Shown here piece by piece: positions 1 through 8,904 of a stretch of DNA of 64,000 bases. The translations under genes were made by a program, and so were the position numbers. Under the pieces are notes generated by a model. The model searched no databases. It was not told where the DNA came from and saw nothing but the letters and a program-made list of their open reading frames with translations. Source of the DNA: Lelliottia wanjuensis (GTDB taxonomy: Bacteria > Pseudomonadota > Gammaproteobacteria > Enterobacterales > Enterobacteriaceae); contig NZ_JASSOT010000063.1 of NCBI RefSeq assembly GCF_030238365.1, forward strand, positions 62,001 to 126,000, read 5' to 3'. The number at the start of each line of letters is the position of its first letter. The first letter of the stretch is position 1.

Positions 1-919
1 CGAGCGTCCCCTCCAGCATCGTCCCGCCGTACAGCGCCACGCCTGCCGCCTGTGCCGTATGCGCCAGCTTCAGCGCCTGCGCCGGACCGCCCGCTTTGGC
101 GATTTTCAGGGCATAGGCCCCGGTAAAGCCGCCGCTCGCCAGGGCATAGCCGTCGTGAAGGGTTGCCACCGCCTCGTCCGCCAGGATTGGCAGGGTAAAG
201 CGCTGGCTCAGCGTAATGAGACCGCGCGTGTCCCAGAGTGGGATCGGCTGCTCGACCAGGTCGATTCCGCCCGCCTGTAACCGCGTCATGCCCTGGATCG
301 CGCTGGTCAGATCCCACGCCTGATTCACATCCACACGAATGCTGACCTCCTCACCCAGCGCCGACTTGATCGCCAGGGCGTGGCGAATATCGCTGTGCAG
401 CTCGCCCGCGCCGATTTTCAGCTTGAAGGTGTTATGCCGCCCCTCGGCCAGCAGGCGTTTCCCCTCATCGATGTCTTTATGAGTGTTGCCGCTCGCCAGG
501 GTCCAGAGCACCGGTAGACGTGGCGTGAGTGCCCCGCCGAGCAGGCTGCTGACGGGCACATTGAGCTGTTTGCCGAGCGCGTCGAGAAACGCGGTTTCGA
601 GTGCAGATTTGGCAAAGGTGTTGCCTTTAACGCTGGCGTTCATCTTCCCGGCGAGCGATGCGACGCCGCTAAACGTCTGGCCGCACAGCAGCGGCGCGAG
701 ATAGGTTTCGATTGCCGAGCGAATGCCTTCCGGGCTTTCCGCCCCGTAGCTCAGCCCGCCGATAGTGGTGGCTTCCCCCCATCCGACCACGCCCTGCGCG
801 CATTCCATGCGCACAATGGTCAGGGTCTGGCAGCCCATGGTCGCCATCGACAGCTTGTGCGGGCGGATGGTTGGGATATCCACCAGCCAACAGGTGATGG
901 ATTCAATGGTGAGGCTCAT
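1..919 (-). CDS. catB: Muconate cycloisomerase, 3' part cut by window edge
   Basis: Enolase-superfamily enzyme that lactonises cis,cis-muconate to muconolactone in the catechol branch of the beta-ketoadipate pathway. The frame is open from the ATG at 917-919 to base 2, giving 306 codons; about 65 C-terminal residues lie outside, judging by the usual length near 370. Visible landmarks are the catalytic lysine pair in FKLKIG, the metal-ligand segments VDVNQ, VEQP and ADEA, the second catalytic lysine in LKIAKAG, and the family-typical YGGTMLE near the end. Its start overlaps the end of pcaD by 17 bases, so it is the last gene seen of the long minus-strand operon. Cycloisomerases for chloromuconate are close relatives; the neighbours favour plain muconate. 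Confidence 0.9.
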   Translation of the reverse strand, partial: MSLTIESITCWLVDIPTIRPHKLSMATMGCQTLTIVRMECAQGVVGWGEATTIGGLSYGAESPEGIRSAIETYLAPLLCGQTFSGVASLAGKMNASVKGNTFAKSALETAFLDALGKQLNVPVSSLLGGALTPRLPVLWTLASGNTHKDIDEGKRLLAEGRHNTFKLKIGAGELHSDIRHALAIKSALGEEVSIRVDVNQAWDLTSAIQGMTRLQAGGIDLVEQPIPLWDTRGLITLSQRFTLPILADEAVATLHDGYALASGGFTGAYALKIAKAGGPAQALKLAHTAQAAGVALYGGTMLEGTL

Positions 920-1682
920 GCTCGGCTCCTGCGGTTAAAAAGGTGATCACATGCTGGTTAAACGCCGCCGCGCAGGCGACATTCGACAGGTGTGAGGCGG
1001 GTAAAATCAGAAAGTGCGCGTGGGGGGCATCGACCACGATAGCTTCGGCGTCTCGCGAGGTGGTGACAGTGTCACTTTCCCCGGCAATCACCAGCATCGG
1101 GAGCGGCATTTGCGTCAGTTCATCTCGCAGATCGGCCATCGCCAGCGCGTCGCAGCAGGCGGCGTAGCCCTCGGCGGGCGTCGCGGCGAGCTGCTCAATC
1201 AGCGGATAAACCACCTCCGGATTACTGTGGCGAAACGCAGGCGTAAACCAGCGGTCGGCGGCGCTCTCGGCAACCGGGTTCATGCCCTGCGCGCGCACCG
1301 TCGCGGCACGCTCACGCCAGCCCGCCTCCTGCCCAATTCGCGCGGCGGTGTTGGCCACCACAATTCGCTGAAATCGCTCCGGCGCGTGGCGGTTGAGCCA
1401 CATCCCGGTCATCCCGCCAAGCGAGATCCCGCAAAAACAGGCCCGCTCCACGTCGAGATGATCCAGCCGGGCAATCACGTCCTGCCCGAGTCGCTCGAGG
1501 GTGACGGGCTGTTGCCCGACGGCTGAACGCCCGTGTCCGCGCGTGTTGTAGCGCAGCACGCGAAAATGTTGCGTCAGCGCTGGGATTTGCGCCTGCCACA
1601 TCTCCCAGGTAGTGCCTAACGAATTCGACAGCACCAGCAGCGGCGCGTCCTCCGGGCCATCAAGCCGATACTCAATCTCCAT
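903..1682 (-). CDS. pcaD: 3-oxoadipate enol-lactonase
   Basis: Alpha/beta hydrolase of 259 residues that opens 3-oxoadipate enol-lactone to 3-oxoadipate, the point where catechol and protocatechuate branches meet. The nucleophile elbow GISLGG places the catalytic serine at residue 87. The acid probably sits in GESDTV and the histidine in ASHLSNV near the C-terminus. The ATG has an AAGGAG a few bases upstream, just after the pcaJ stop (9-base gap). Its position between CoA-transferase and cycloisomerase genes supports the family call. The symbol could equally be catD. Confidence 0.9.
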   Translation of the reverse strand: MEIEYRLDGPEDAPLLVLSNSLGTTWEMWQAQIPALTQHFRVLRYNTRGHGRSAVGQQPVTLERLGQDVIARLDHLDVERACFCGISLGGMTGMWLNRHAPERFQRIVVANTAARIGQEAGWRERAATVRAQGMNPVAESAADRWFTPAFRHSNPEVVYPLIEQLAATPAEGYAACCDALAMADLRDELTQMPLPMLVIAGESDTVTTSRDAEAIVVDAPHAHFLILPASHLSNVACAAAFNQHVITFLTAGAEHEPHH

Positions 1683-1691
1683 AGATTCTCC

Positions 1692-2354
1692 TTACGCCGT
1701 CGCGTCTTCGGTCAGCAGCGCGAACGTCAGCGCCACCGGCGTGACGGACTGCAAATACTCCGCCGTGATGTCGCCAAACAGCTCGCGCACCATCACGCCC
1801 TGCGGGGTGATATCCATCACCGCCATATCGCTGTAGATGCGGTCGATGCAGGCCATCCCGGTCAGGGGATAGGTGCATTGCTCGACGATTTTGCACTCGC
1901 CCTTTTTGGTCAGATGTTCGGTCATCACGAACACTTTTTTGGCCCCGATCGCCAGGTCCATCGCCCCGCCAACGGCAGGAATGGCGGACGGCGCGCCGGT
2001 GCTCCAGTTGGCGAGATCGCCCCGCGCCGAGACCTGGTAGGCCCCGAGCACACAGATATCCAGGTGCCCGCCGCGCATCATGGTGAAGGAGTCGCCGTGG
2101 TGGAAATAGCAGCCGCCCGCCAGCAACGTCACCGGCTGTTTACCGGCGTTAATCAGCTCAGCGTCTTCCTCCCCCGGCGCAGGCGCTGGCCCCATGCCGA
2201 GAATGCCGTTTTCGCTGTGCAGGAAAATCTCGCGGTCCGCCGGGAGATAGTTGGCAATCTGGGTCGGCATACCGATGCCGAGATTAACGTAGGCCCCCTC
2301 GGGGATGTCGCGCGCAATGCGTTCGGCAAGCTGTTGATGCGTCAATGTGTTCAC
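1692..2354 (-). CDS. pcaJ: 3-oxoadipate CoA-transferase subunit B
   Basis: Beta subunit (220 aa) of the succinyl-CoA:3-oxoadipate CoA-transferase, which activates 3-oxoadipate for thiolysis. The SENG motif in HSENGILGMG carries the glutamate that forms the acyl-CoA intermediate in this family. I chose the GTG at 2352-2354: it has an AGGAG-type site, starts at VNTLTHQQLAERIA as relatives do, and gives a GTGA overlap with the pcaI stop; an upstream ATG would add an unrelated 34-residue leader. It pairs with pcaI directly upstream. catJ is an equivalent name. Confidence 0.9.
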   Translation of the reverse strand: MNTLTHQQLAERIARDIPEGAYVNLGIGMPTQIANYLPADREIFLHSENGILGMGPAPAPGEEDAELINAGKQPVTLLAGGCYFHHGDSFTMMRGGHLDICVLGAYQVSARGDLANWSTGAPSAIPAVGGAMDLAIGAKKVFVMTEHLTKKGECKIVEQCTYPLTGMACIDRIYSDMAVMDITPQGVMVRELFGDITAEYLQSVTPVALTFALLTEDATA

Positions 2355-3037
2355 GCGATCTCCTTGAGTGATGTGGGAGCAACCTGAATGATGCGCTGGA
2401 CGAAAATTCCCGGCGTGACCACCGCTTCCGGGTCCAGTTCGCCGAGGGCCACACACTCGCTCACCTGTGCAATGGTGCAGCTCGCCGCAGCGGCCATGAT
2501 TGGGCCAAAGTTGCGGCCGGTTTTGTCGTACACCAGGTTGCCCCAGCGGTCGGCTTTCAGCGCTTTGATCAGCGCGAAATCGGCTTTCAGCGGCAGTTCA
2601 AAGACGTAATCTTTGCCGTCGATATGGCGCGTCTCTTTGCCCCCGGCAAGCTCAGTGCCGTAGCCGGTTGGCGTAAAAATACCGCCTAATCCCGACCCGC
2701 CCGCCTGAATGCGCGCCGCGAGATTGCCCTGCGGCACCAGCTCCAGCTCGACCTCGCCGCGACGATAGAGATCGTCAAACACCCAGGAATCCACCTGACG
2801 TGGGAAGGAGCAGATCACCTTCTTTACACATCCGGCTTTCAGCAGCGCCGCCAGACCGTAGTCGCCGTTGCCAGCGTTATTGCTGATGAGGGTGAGTTCG
2901 CGCGGACGGCGGCGGATCAGGGCATCCAGCAGATCGGACGGCTGCCCCGCCGGGCCAAAGCCGCCAACCATCACCGTCGCGCCGTCAAAAATGTCTTTCA
3001 CCGCGCCATCCAGCGTGGCAATCCGTTTATCAATCAT
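2351..3037 (-). CDS. pcaI: 3-oxoadipate CoA-transferase subunit A
   Basis: Alpha subunit (228 aa) of the 3-oxoadipate CoA-transferase. The glycine-rich VMVGGFGPAGQPSDLL segment near residue 20 is the family I CoA-transferase signature. Start chosen at MIDKRIATL because its ATG overlaps the TGA of the upstream transporter gene (ATGA) and relatives begin here; the longer open frame only covers transporter sequence. Tight overlaps on both sides indicate translational coupling in one operon. Confidence 0.9.
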   Translation of the reverse strand: MIDKRIATLDGAVKDIFDGATVMVGGFGPAGQPSDLLDALIRRRPRELTLISNNAGNGDYGLAALLKAGCVKKVICSFPRQVDSWVFDDLYRRGEVELELVPQGNLAARIQAGGSGLGGIFTPTGYGTELAGGKETRHIDGKDYVFELPLKADFALIKALKADRWGNLVYDKTGRNFGPIMAAAASCTIAQVSECVALGELDPEAVVTPGIFVQRIIQVAPTSLKEIA

Positions 3038-4353
3038 TCCTGAGCCTCTTTGTTGTGATTGGGCAGGCTGCGCAGGGCAATCCACGCCAGCAGGGCGTAA
3101 ACCATCAGCAGAAGGGAGACCGGCCACGAGGCGTTAAACTCCATCAGTAACGCCACCGCCAGCATCGGCCCCAGACCGCCGGAGAAAATCGATCCCACTT
3201 CGTGCCCCAGCGCGAGACCGGAGTAGCGCACCCGCACCGGAAAGAGATCGCTCATGATGCAGGGCTGGGTGCCGATCATCGCCCCGTGGCAGAACGGCAG
3301 CCCGAGCAGCATCGCCAGCATGATCCAGCCGTACGTCCCGGTTGCGAGCAGCCAGAAGAACGGGAATGCCATCACCAGCAGGCCAATCACGCCGATGTAA
3401 TAGACCGGCTTGAGGCCGATGCGATCCGACAGCGCCCCCCAGAACAGAATCGAGAAGAACTCCACCAGCATCGCCAGGGTGACGGCGCTGATGATCTCCC
3501 CGGTGCTGATGCCGATGTGTTTGGCGTAGACCACCGAGAAGGTAAAGAAGATGTAGGACGCGCCGTTCTCCGGCAGACGCAGGGCTATCGCCTGCAGCAG
3601 CGCTTTCGGGTGTTCGCGAATAATCACCAGCAGCGGGATTTTCTCGTGCGCCTCTTCCGGTTTGGCCTGGGTAAACGCCTTGCTCTCGCGGATGTTTTTG
3701 CGGATGTAGACGCCGACCAAAAAGATGACGATGCTCAGCAGGAACGGGACGCGCCAGCCCCAGCTCATAAAGTCTTCTTCCGGCAGTTTTTGCACCAGAT
3801 AAAAGGCAAAGGCCGAGAGAACAAACCCGCCGGACACCCCCATCTGGCTCCAGGCGGTGTAGTACCCGCGACGTGACGCGGGCGCATTTTCACTCAGCAT
3901 CAGCACCCCGCCGCCCCACTCCCCGCCGGAGGCCACGCCCTGTAAGAAGCGCAGAATGATCAGCGACAGCGGCGCCCAGATGCCGATCTGCGCGTAGACC
4001 GGCAGGAGGCCAATTACAAAAGTGGTGGCGCCCATCAGCGTCAGGGTCATGATCAGCGTCATTTTGCGGCTGTAGCGATCGCCGATATGTCCGAAGACAA
4101 TCCCGCCCAGCGGACGGGCAAGGAAACCCACGGCGAAACCGGAAAACGCCAGCAGCGTGCCCTGGAGCGGATCGCCGCCCACCGGGAAGAACAGCGGGCC
4201 AAACACCAGCGCCGCCGCGGTGCCGTACAGGAAAAAGTCATACCACTCCAGCGCATTACCCAGCACCGAGGCGATCACCAGCTTGCGCATCTGCTGCGCG
4301 TCCTGGCCGCCCGCGGCGGTGGTCACGCGGTTTTCAGTGACGACATTACTCAT
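3034..4353 (-). CDS. MHS-family MFS permease, likely aromatic-acid importer
   Basis: Major facilitator of 439 residues with about 12 membrane segments. The N-terminal LGNALEWYDFFLYG and the loop GHIGDRYSRK are typical of the metabolite:H+ symporter branch that includes ShiA, ProP and PcaT-type permeases. It lies inside the catabolic operon, 29 bases after iacG and overlapping pcaI, so import of indole-3-acetate, or of a lower-pathway acid such as 3-oxoadipate or muconate, is the reasonable inference. Sequence alone does not decide the substrate. Confidence 0.8.
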   Translation of the reverse strand: MSNVVTENRVTTAAGGQDAQQMRKLVIASVLGNALEWYDFFLYGTAAALVFGPLFFPVGGDPLQGTLLAFSGFAVGFLARPLGGIVFGHIGDRYSRKMTLIMTLTLMGATTFVIGLLPVYAQIGIWAPLSLIILRFLQGVASGGEWGGGVLMLSENAPASRRGYYTAWSQMGVSGGFVLSAFAFYLVQKLPEEDFMSWGWRVPFLLSIVIFLVGVYIRKNIRESKAFTQAKPEEAHEKIPLLVIIREHPKALLQAIALRLPENGASYIFFTFSVVYAKHIGISTGEIISAVTLAMLVEFFSILFWGALSDRIGLKPVYYIGVIGLLVMAFPFFWLLATGTYGWIMLAMLLGLPFCHGAMIGTQPCIMSDLFPVRVRYSGLALGHEVGSIFSGGLGPMLAVALLMEFNASWPVSLLLMVYALLAWIALRSLPNHNKEAQE

Positions 4354-4382
4354 AACGCGCGTCCCCTCTTGTTGTCGTGGGC

Positions 4383-4877
4383 TTACGCCTGCACATCGTC
4401 ACCGACGGTGTGATAGCGGCGGTTGAAGTAGACCAGCCCGCGCGGCTGCTCGCTGATGCGGATCGCCTGCACCTGGCAGTAGAAAACGCTGTGGCTGCCC
4501 ACTTCGTGACAGGTGTCGATGGTGCAGTCGAAGCTGGCGATACTTGAACTGAGCACCGGCGCGCCGCTGCTCATCACCTGCCAGCGGTCGTGCAGAAATC
4601 GCTCTTCGGAGCGCAGGCTGGCGTTGGCAAAAACACCTGAGAGATCCTGATGTTCCCCGGAGAGTACGTTGACGCACAGGGTGCCGTTCTGTTTGAAGTG
4701 CTGATGGGCGTAGGAGTTGCGGTTCATGCACACCAGCAGCGTTGGCGGCTGGTCGGTCACGCTACAGACCGCCGAGGCGGTAAAGCCAAATTTCCCCGCC
4801 GGGCCGTCGGTGGTGATCACCGAAACCGCGCTGCCGAGCTGCGCCATCGCATTACGAAATTCTGTTTGCAGTGTCAT
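4383..4877 (-). CDS. iacG: NADH:flavin reductase, IAA monooxygenase component
   Basis: HpaC-like flavin reductase of 164 residues that supplies reduced flavin to a two-component monooxygenase. The segment KFGFTASAVCSVTDQPPTLL matches the flavin-binding core of this family. It is the ninth gene of a series matching iacHABICDEFG, and the only flavin reductase beside the flavoprotein oxygenase IacA, so partnership with IacA is inferred. It follows iacF with a 10-base gap. HpaC-type reductases are promiscuous, so the partner is assigned from context. Confidence 0.82.
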   Translation of the reverse strand: MTLQTEFRNAMAQLGSAVSVITTDGPAGKFGFTASAVCSVTDQPPTLLVCMNRNSYAHQHFKQNGTLCVNVLSGEHQDLSGVFANASLRSEERFLHDRWQVMSSGAPVLSSSIASFDCTIDTCHEVGSHSVFYCQVQAIRISEQPRGLVYFNRRYHTVGDDVQA

Positions 4878-4887
4878 AAGTCATTCC

Positions 4888-5820
4888 TTACAAATCGATA
4901 ACGAGACGGGCGCACTTCGCCCGCGAACAGCAGAGCAGGATCTGATCGCCGTCGGCTTTCTCTTCGTCGGTCAGATAGTGGTCGCGGTGATCCGGCTCGC
5001 CTTCCAGCACGTCCGTCAGGCAGCTGCCGCAGATCCCCTGCTTGCACGACACATTCACCTTCAGCCCGGCCTGAGCCAGCGCCTCGACGATGGTCTGGTT
5101 TTCCAGCACTTTCACGCTGATGCCGCTGGTCGCGGCCACCACTTCAAAAGCCGTTCCGCCGGTCTGCACTTCCGCGCTGAAACACTCCTGATGGATTTGC
5201 TCCTGGCGGTATCCCTGGGCTTTCGCCCTATCGGTCACCGCATCCATCAGCCGCGTCGGACCGCAGGTGTAGACGTGAGTGTTGTCGGGCACGTCGCACA
5301 GTACCGCGTCCAGATTCAGACGCTGTTCGTCGCTAAAGTGCAGGTGTACCCGTTCCGCAAAGGGGGCGTTTTCCAGCTGCGGAATAAACGCCGCCTGCGA
5401 GCGCGACCGGGCACAGTAGTGCAGCGAAAAACTGCGCCCGCCGGCGTGGAGTTCCGCCGCCATCGCCAGCATCGGCGTGATGCCAATCCCGCCGCCAATC
5501 AGCAGGCTGTGGGCAGCCGCATCGTCCAGCGCAAACAGGTTGCGCGGCTCGCTGACCTGAATCTGATCCCCTTCGCGCAGGGCGTGGGCAGCCAGCGATC
5601 CGCCCGTTGAGCGTGAGTCTTTCAGCACGCCGAGCTGGTAGTGCTGCGCGTCCTGAGGGTCGCTGCACAGAGAGTACGGACGAATCAGATCGGCGCTCAG
5701 ATGCAGGTCGATATGCGCCCCGGCGCGAAACGTCGGGAGCGGAATGCCATCCACATGCGCCAGGGTCAGCAGGACCACCTCGCCCTGCAGCTCGCGGCGG
5801 ATCACCTGTAAAGTCAGCAT
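4888..5820 (-). CDS. iacF: Rieske dioxygenase reductase (FNR plus 2Fe-2S)
   Basis: Electron-transfer protein of 310 residues in the phthalate dioxygenase reductase/VanB arrangement. The flavin-binding domain contains RPYSLCSDP, the NADH domain contains the LLIGGGIGITPMLAM loop, and the C-terminus has a plant-type ferredoxin domain with CKQGICGSC and a fourth cysteine near CCSRAKC. It should pass electrons from NADH to the oxygenase IacC/IacD. Start and stop spacing (9 and 10 bases to neighbours) fits the operon. Confidence 0.85.
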   Translation of the reverse strand: MLTLQVIRRELQGEVVLLTLAHVDGIPLPTFRAGAHIDLHLSADLIRPYSLCSDPQDAQHYQLGVLKDSRSTGGSLAAHALREGDQIQVSEPRNLFALDDAAAHSLLIGGGIGITPMLAMAAELHAGGRSFSLHYCARSRSQAAFIPQLENAPFAERVHLHFSDEQRLNLDAVLCDVPDNTHVYTCGPTRLMDAVTDRAKAQGYRQEQIHQECFSAEVQTGGTAFEVVAATSGISVKVLENQTIVEALAQAGLKVNVSCKQGICGSCLTDVLEGEPDHRDHYLTDEEKADGDQILLCCSRAKCARLVIDL

Positions 5821-5829
5821 GAAAACTCC

Positions 5830-6564
5830 TTAGCGCATGAACAGACCGCCGTTGATGTCCCAGGTCGCCCCGGTGACAAACGACGCTTGCGGGGAAGCCA
5901 GCAATGCCACGGCCTGGGCGATAAACTCCGGCTCGCCGAGTTTCCCGACCGGGATCATCTGCAGCAGCCCGGCCATTTTCTCTTCCGGCACCAGGGCGTG
6001 AACCATCGGCGAATCCATCGGACCCGGCGCGATGGCATTGACCGTCACGCCGGATTTGCTCAGCTCGCGGGCGAAGATTTTGGTCAGGGTCAAAATGCCG
6101 CCCTTCGAGGCCGCGTAGTGCGCGCCGGATGCCGTGCCGCCGTTCTGCCCGGCCAGCGACGCGAGGTTGATAATGCGACCGTAGTGTTGGGCGGCGAAGT
6201 AGCGCCCCAGCGTCTGGCAGCCAACGAAAGTGCCGCGCAGATTGGTGGAGATCACCCGGTCAAACTCGTCGACGCCAATCTCCATCACTGGCGTGGCGAG
6301 GGTCAGGGCGGCGTTATTCACCAGCACTTCCAGGCTGCCGAAACGGGCGACGGTGGCGTCCAGCGCGCGGGAAAAATCCTCCGGCTGGCGGATATCCAGC
6401 CCCAGCGCCAGCACGTTGTCGTGGTCGAGGGCGTCCGCCGCCTGCTGCGCGCGCGCGGCGTCGACGTCCGTCAGCACCACCTGGAACCCCTGCTCCAGCA
6501 GATGCGCGGCGATGACATTGCCCAGACCGGCGGCTGCGCCGGTCACTAATGCGGTTTGCGTCAT
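5830..6564 (-). CDS. iacE: Short-chain dehydrogenase of the IAA pathway
   Basis: SDR-family oxidoreductase of 244 residues. The Rossmann motif TGAAAGLG is near residue 9, NNAA near residue 90, and the catalytic Ser...YxxxK is seen as NLASLAGQ followed by HYAASKGG. I start at MTQTALVTG because it has a leader-free Rossmann fold; the longer frame runs into iacD. In the known iac pathway IacE acts on oxidised indole-acetate intermediates. A cis-dihydrodiol dehydrogenase role is the main alternative. Confidence 0.82.
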   Translation of the reverse strand: MTQTALVTGAAAGLGNVIAAHLLEQGFQVVLTDVDAARAQQAADALDHDNVLALGLDIRQPEDFSRALDATVARFGSLEVLVNNAALTLATPVMEIGVDEFDRVISTNLRGTFVGCQTLGRYFAAQHYGRIINLASLAGQNGGTASGAHYAASKGGILTLTKIFARELSKSGVTVNAIAPGPMDSPMVHALVPEEKMAGLLQMIPVGKLGEPEFIAQAVALLASPQASFVTGATWDINGGLFMR

Positions 6565-6574
6565 GAGCGATTCC

Positions 6575-7057
6575 TCACAGGATGTAGCCGATGCTGTGCA
6601 GCACATCGTCGCTGTTGACCAGGCGGATCACCTTCTGCTGGATGCGCAGGCGGTCGCCCTCGCGCTGCAGCTGCCAGGTAATATCCGCCGCGTAATGGCG
6701 GCTGTGGCCCTTGCGGTGTTCCCACAGGGACTGCGCCCCGCGCACTACAATCAGACCGTCGTTCGCCTCCAGCAGACGAAAACGCGACAGCGTGCGCAGG
6801 GTTCTGGCGCGCGGCGTGGTGGAGATCGACTCGCCGCTGTAGAGGCGGTGGACGCGTTTTTCACGCATGTGGTGATCGTCGCAGGCGTAGTTGAGCGTGT
6901 TTTTAAAGTCGGTTTCGTTCGGGTCGATCGGCACCACGTACAGACCGTCGTGCTGCCACAGATCCAGCCAGGCGGTGAATTCGCCCTGATCGAGCAGGTC
7001 GCCCTCGAGGTTAATCAGGGTCACGGCGGCAAAGAGTTGAGATTCTGGCGTCATCAT
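6575..7057 (-). CDS. iacD: Rieske dioxygenase small (beta) subunit
   Basis: Ring-hydroxylating dioxygenase beta subunit of 160 residues with the NTF2-like cone fold, non-catalytic and structural. The segments EFTAWLDLW and the C-terminal RIQQKVIRLV are family-typical. The first of two adjacent ATGs (7055-7057) overlaps the iacC stop as ATGA, giving MMTPESQLF. It forms the hexameric oxygenase with IacC. Confidence 0.85.
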   Translation of the reverse strand: MMTPESQLFAAVTLINLEGDLLDQGEFTAWLDLWQHDGLYVVPIDPNETDFKNTLNYACDDHHMREKRVHRLYSGESISTTPRARTLRTLSRFRLLEANDGLIVVRGAQSLWEHRKGHSRHYAADITWQLQREGDRLRIQQKVIRLVNSDDVLHSIGYIL

Positions 7058-8367
7058 TGTTCGCTCTCCGTCATCAGTTTTTTCCATTGCTGGTAGGCGG
7101 CGCGCATCCCGGTTTCGGCGCTGACGTCGCTGCGCAGACCGTCATCGGTGCGGTACTCGCCCGCCAGCCCACGGTTGAGCATGATCCACAGGTCGTCGCC
7201 CGCCGTGGCACCGCGCTGTACGCGCTCCCAGGCTTCCGAGTCGTCCGGCGTGCCGAAGCCCATCGGCCCCTGGAAGTGTTCGTGCAGACGCAGGCGCGCC
7301 TGGTTGGCGATTTCAGGGCCGCCGTCCATGGTGATCACCGCGTGGTGGATTTCGGTTTCGTTAACCGACACCGGCTGGAGCACGCGGAAGAAGGCCATCG
7401 AACAGGCGATGTTCGGGAAGATATTGAGGTTAAAACCGGAGCCGCCGACGGCGCGCACGATGCGACGCACCTGCTGTTCGTCGTGGTCGGCGCGCAGGGC
7501 CTCGGCCAGCGCTTCAAAGCGCTCGGGGATCGGGGCGTCGAGATTGGCCTCGAGATCCACTAATTCCGGGATCATCACCATCACGCTGTGGCCGTTGCCG
7601 AGATCTTCCACGTAGCCGCTGCCGTCGACGAAGTTGAGCATCTCTTCGGTCTGCTTATCGACGGAGCTTAAGAACGAGCGGTGCACCACCGGGAAGTGAT
7701 AGCCATCGGTGGTGTTTTCGAGCTGGATTTTCCAGTTGCCGGGGAAGCGGAAGCGGTGCGCCGGGCCGGTTTTGATCGGATAGCCCGCGCCCTGCTTCAT
7801 AAACAGATCCATCCACTTTTTCGCCGCGCCGAGGAAATCTTCCAGAGGTTCAATCTGCTCGTTAAAGGTGGCGAAAATCATCCCCGCGTACTGTTCCGTG
7901 CGCAGGGAAACCAGCCCCAGTTCGCCTTTTTCCAGCTGATCCGCGTAGCTTTCCGGGTGCGGCACGCCGCGCAGGCTGCCGTCCAGGGCATAGCCCCAGC
8001 CGTGGTACGGGCAGACGAAGCTGTTGGTTTTCCCACTGCGGTGTTCGCACACGGTCGCCGCGCGGTGACGGCAGCGGTTGAGCAGCGTGTGGACGGTGCC
8101 TTTGCGATCGCGCACCACGATCACCGGCTGAGTACCCAGCTCGGTGGTTTTGAAGCTGCCGGTGTCCGGGATTTCACTGGCGTGCGCCACCCACACCCAG
8201 GTCTTGCTGAAGATGCGATCCAGCTCAAGCTGGAACAGGCTGTCGGAGGTATAAAGCGAGGTGTGGACGCGGTCGCTTTGTACCAGTCCGGCAATATCTG
8301 CCGATGTCGGCAGAGAGTGCGGCGTGGTATCGATGTTTTTAATGGTGATCAGGTGATCGCAATTCAT
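7054..8367 (-). CDS. iacC: Rieske dioxygenase large (alpha) subunit
   Basis: Catalytic oxygenase subunit of 437 residues. The Rieske cluster ligands are C99 and H101 (CRHR) and C119 and H122 (CPYHGW). The mononuclear iron site shows H224 and H229 in DGYHFPVVH. Within an iac cluster this subunit with IacD and IacF is placed in the late steps towards catechol. It overlaps iacI upstream and iacD downstream by 4 bases each. Anthranilate and salicylate dioxygenases are related, and an anthranilate-like substrate is compatible with the pathway. Confidence 0.87.
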   Translation of the reverse strand: MNCDHLITIKNIDTTPHSLPTSADIAGLVQSDRVHTSLYTSDSLFQLELDRIFSKTWVWVAHASEIPDTGSFKTTELGTQPVIVVRDRKGTVHTLLNRCRHRAATVCEHRSGKTNSFVCPYHGWGYALDGSLRGVPHPESYADQLEKGELGLVSLRTEQYAGMIFATFNEQIEPLEDFLGAAKKWMDLFMKQGAGYPIKTGPAHRFRFPGNWKIQLENTTDGYHFPVVHRSFLSSVDKQTEEMLNFVDGSGYVEDLGNGHSVMVMIPELVDLEANLDAPIPERFEALAEALRADHDEQQVRRIVRAVGGSGFNLNIFPNIACSMAFFRVLQPVSVNETEIHHAVITMDGGPEIANQARLRLHEHFQGPMGFGTPDDSEAWERVQRGATAGDDLWIMLNRGLAGEYRTDDGLRSDVSAETGMRAAYQQWKKLMTESEQ

Positions 8368-8900
8368 GTCTGGTTCTCCTGCACGTTTTCTTTTTTATCA
8401 GGGACAGGTAATTCATCCGCCGCGTGCCAGCGGTCCACCGGTCGGCTGAACAGGTTGCGGGTGGTGAAGTGGCGCATCGCCATGCCGTTCGCCTCGCGCA
8501 CAAAGGTGACGCAGATTTCTGCGGCGTTCAGGTGCGCGCCGCCGGCGGTAAATTCCGAGGTTTGCAGCATCAGCCAGCGCCCGCGCAGTTCGCCGTCCGG
8601 CGTGTGGCCCAGCGCTTCCGAGCACAGGAAATGCGCGTTAAGGGCAAAGTGCGCGGGACGGCGGACGTAGCTCGCCATCATCGAAACAATCGCCTCGCGC
8701 CCCTGATGCTTGCCGAGGCGGGTGGCGTAGGGTTCGCCGATCCCTTCCCAGCAGGCGTCGGCGGTAAAGAGCGCGCCAATCGCCTGCACGGTGTCGGGGC
8801 TGTCGAGCTGGTCGCACAGGCGCATGTAATCGCTGATGCACACCCGCGCCGCCTGGCTGTCTTCGAGCTGCTGTAAGCGCAGCGCATCCTGTGCGTTCAT
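8364..8900 (-). CDS. iacI: SnoaL/NTF2-like protein of the IAA pathway
   Basis: Protein of 178 residues predicted to fold as an alpha+beta cone of the SnoaL/NTF2 superfamily, recognisable from DYMRLCDQLDSPDTV, ALFTADACWEGIG and the late HFTTRNLFSRPVDRW. Such proteins can be isomerases, hydrolases or dioxygenase-like small subunits; no catalytic set is obvious here. Its place between iacB and iacC matches iacI of the described cluster, whose exact step is not firmly established to my knowledge. It starts 4 bases after the iacB stop. Confidence 0.75.
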   Translation of the reverse strand: MNAQDALRLQQLEDSQAARVCISDYMRLCDQLDSPDTVQAIGALFTADACWEGIGEPYATRLGKHQGREAIVSMMASYVRRPAHFALNAHFLCSEALGHTPDGELRGRWLMLQTSEFTAGGAHLNAAEICVTFVREANGMAMRHFTTRNLFSRPVDRWHAADELPVPDKKENVQENQT

Positions 8901-8904
8901 GGTC

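Noticed and set aside
418-890. Small open frames suggesting catB is broken
   Set aside because: The catB frame itself is continuous from 919 to the window edge with all active-site segments; the small frames are shadows.
6230-7096. Plus-strand open frame (288 codons) opposite iacD and iacE
   Set aside because: Spans the junction of two real genes on the other strand and has no recognisable domain.
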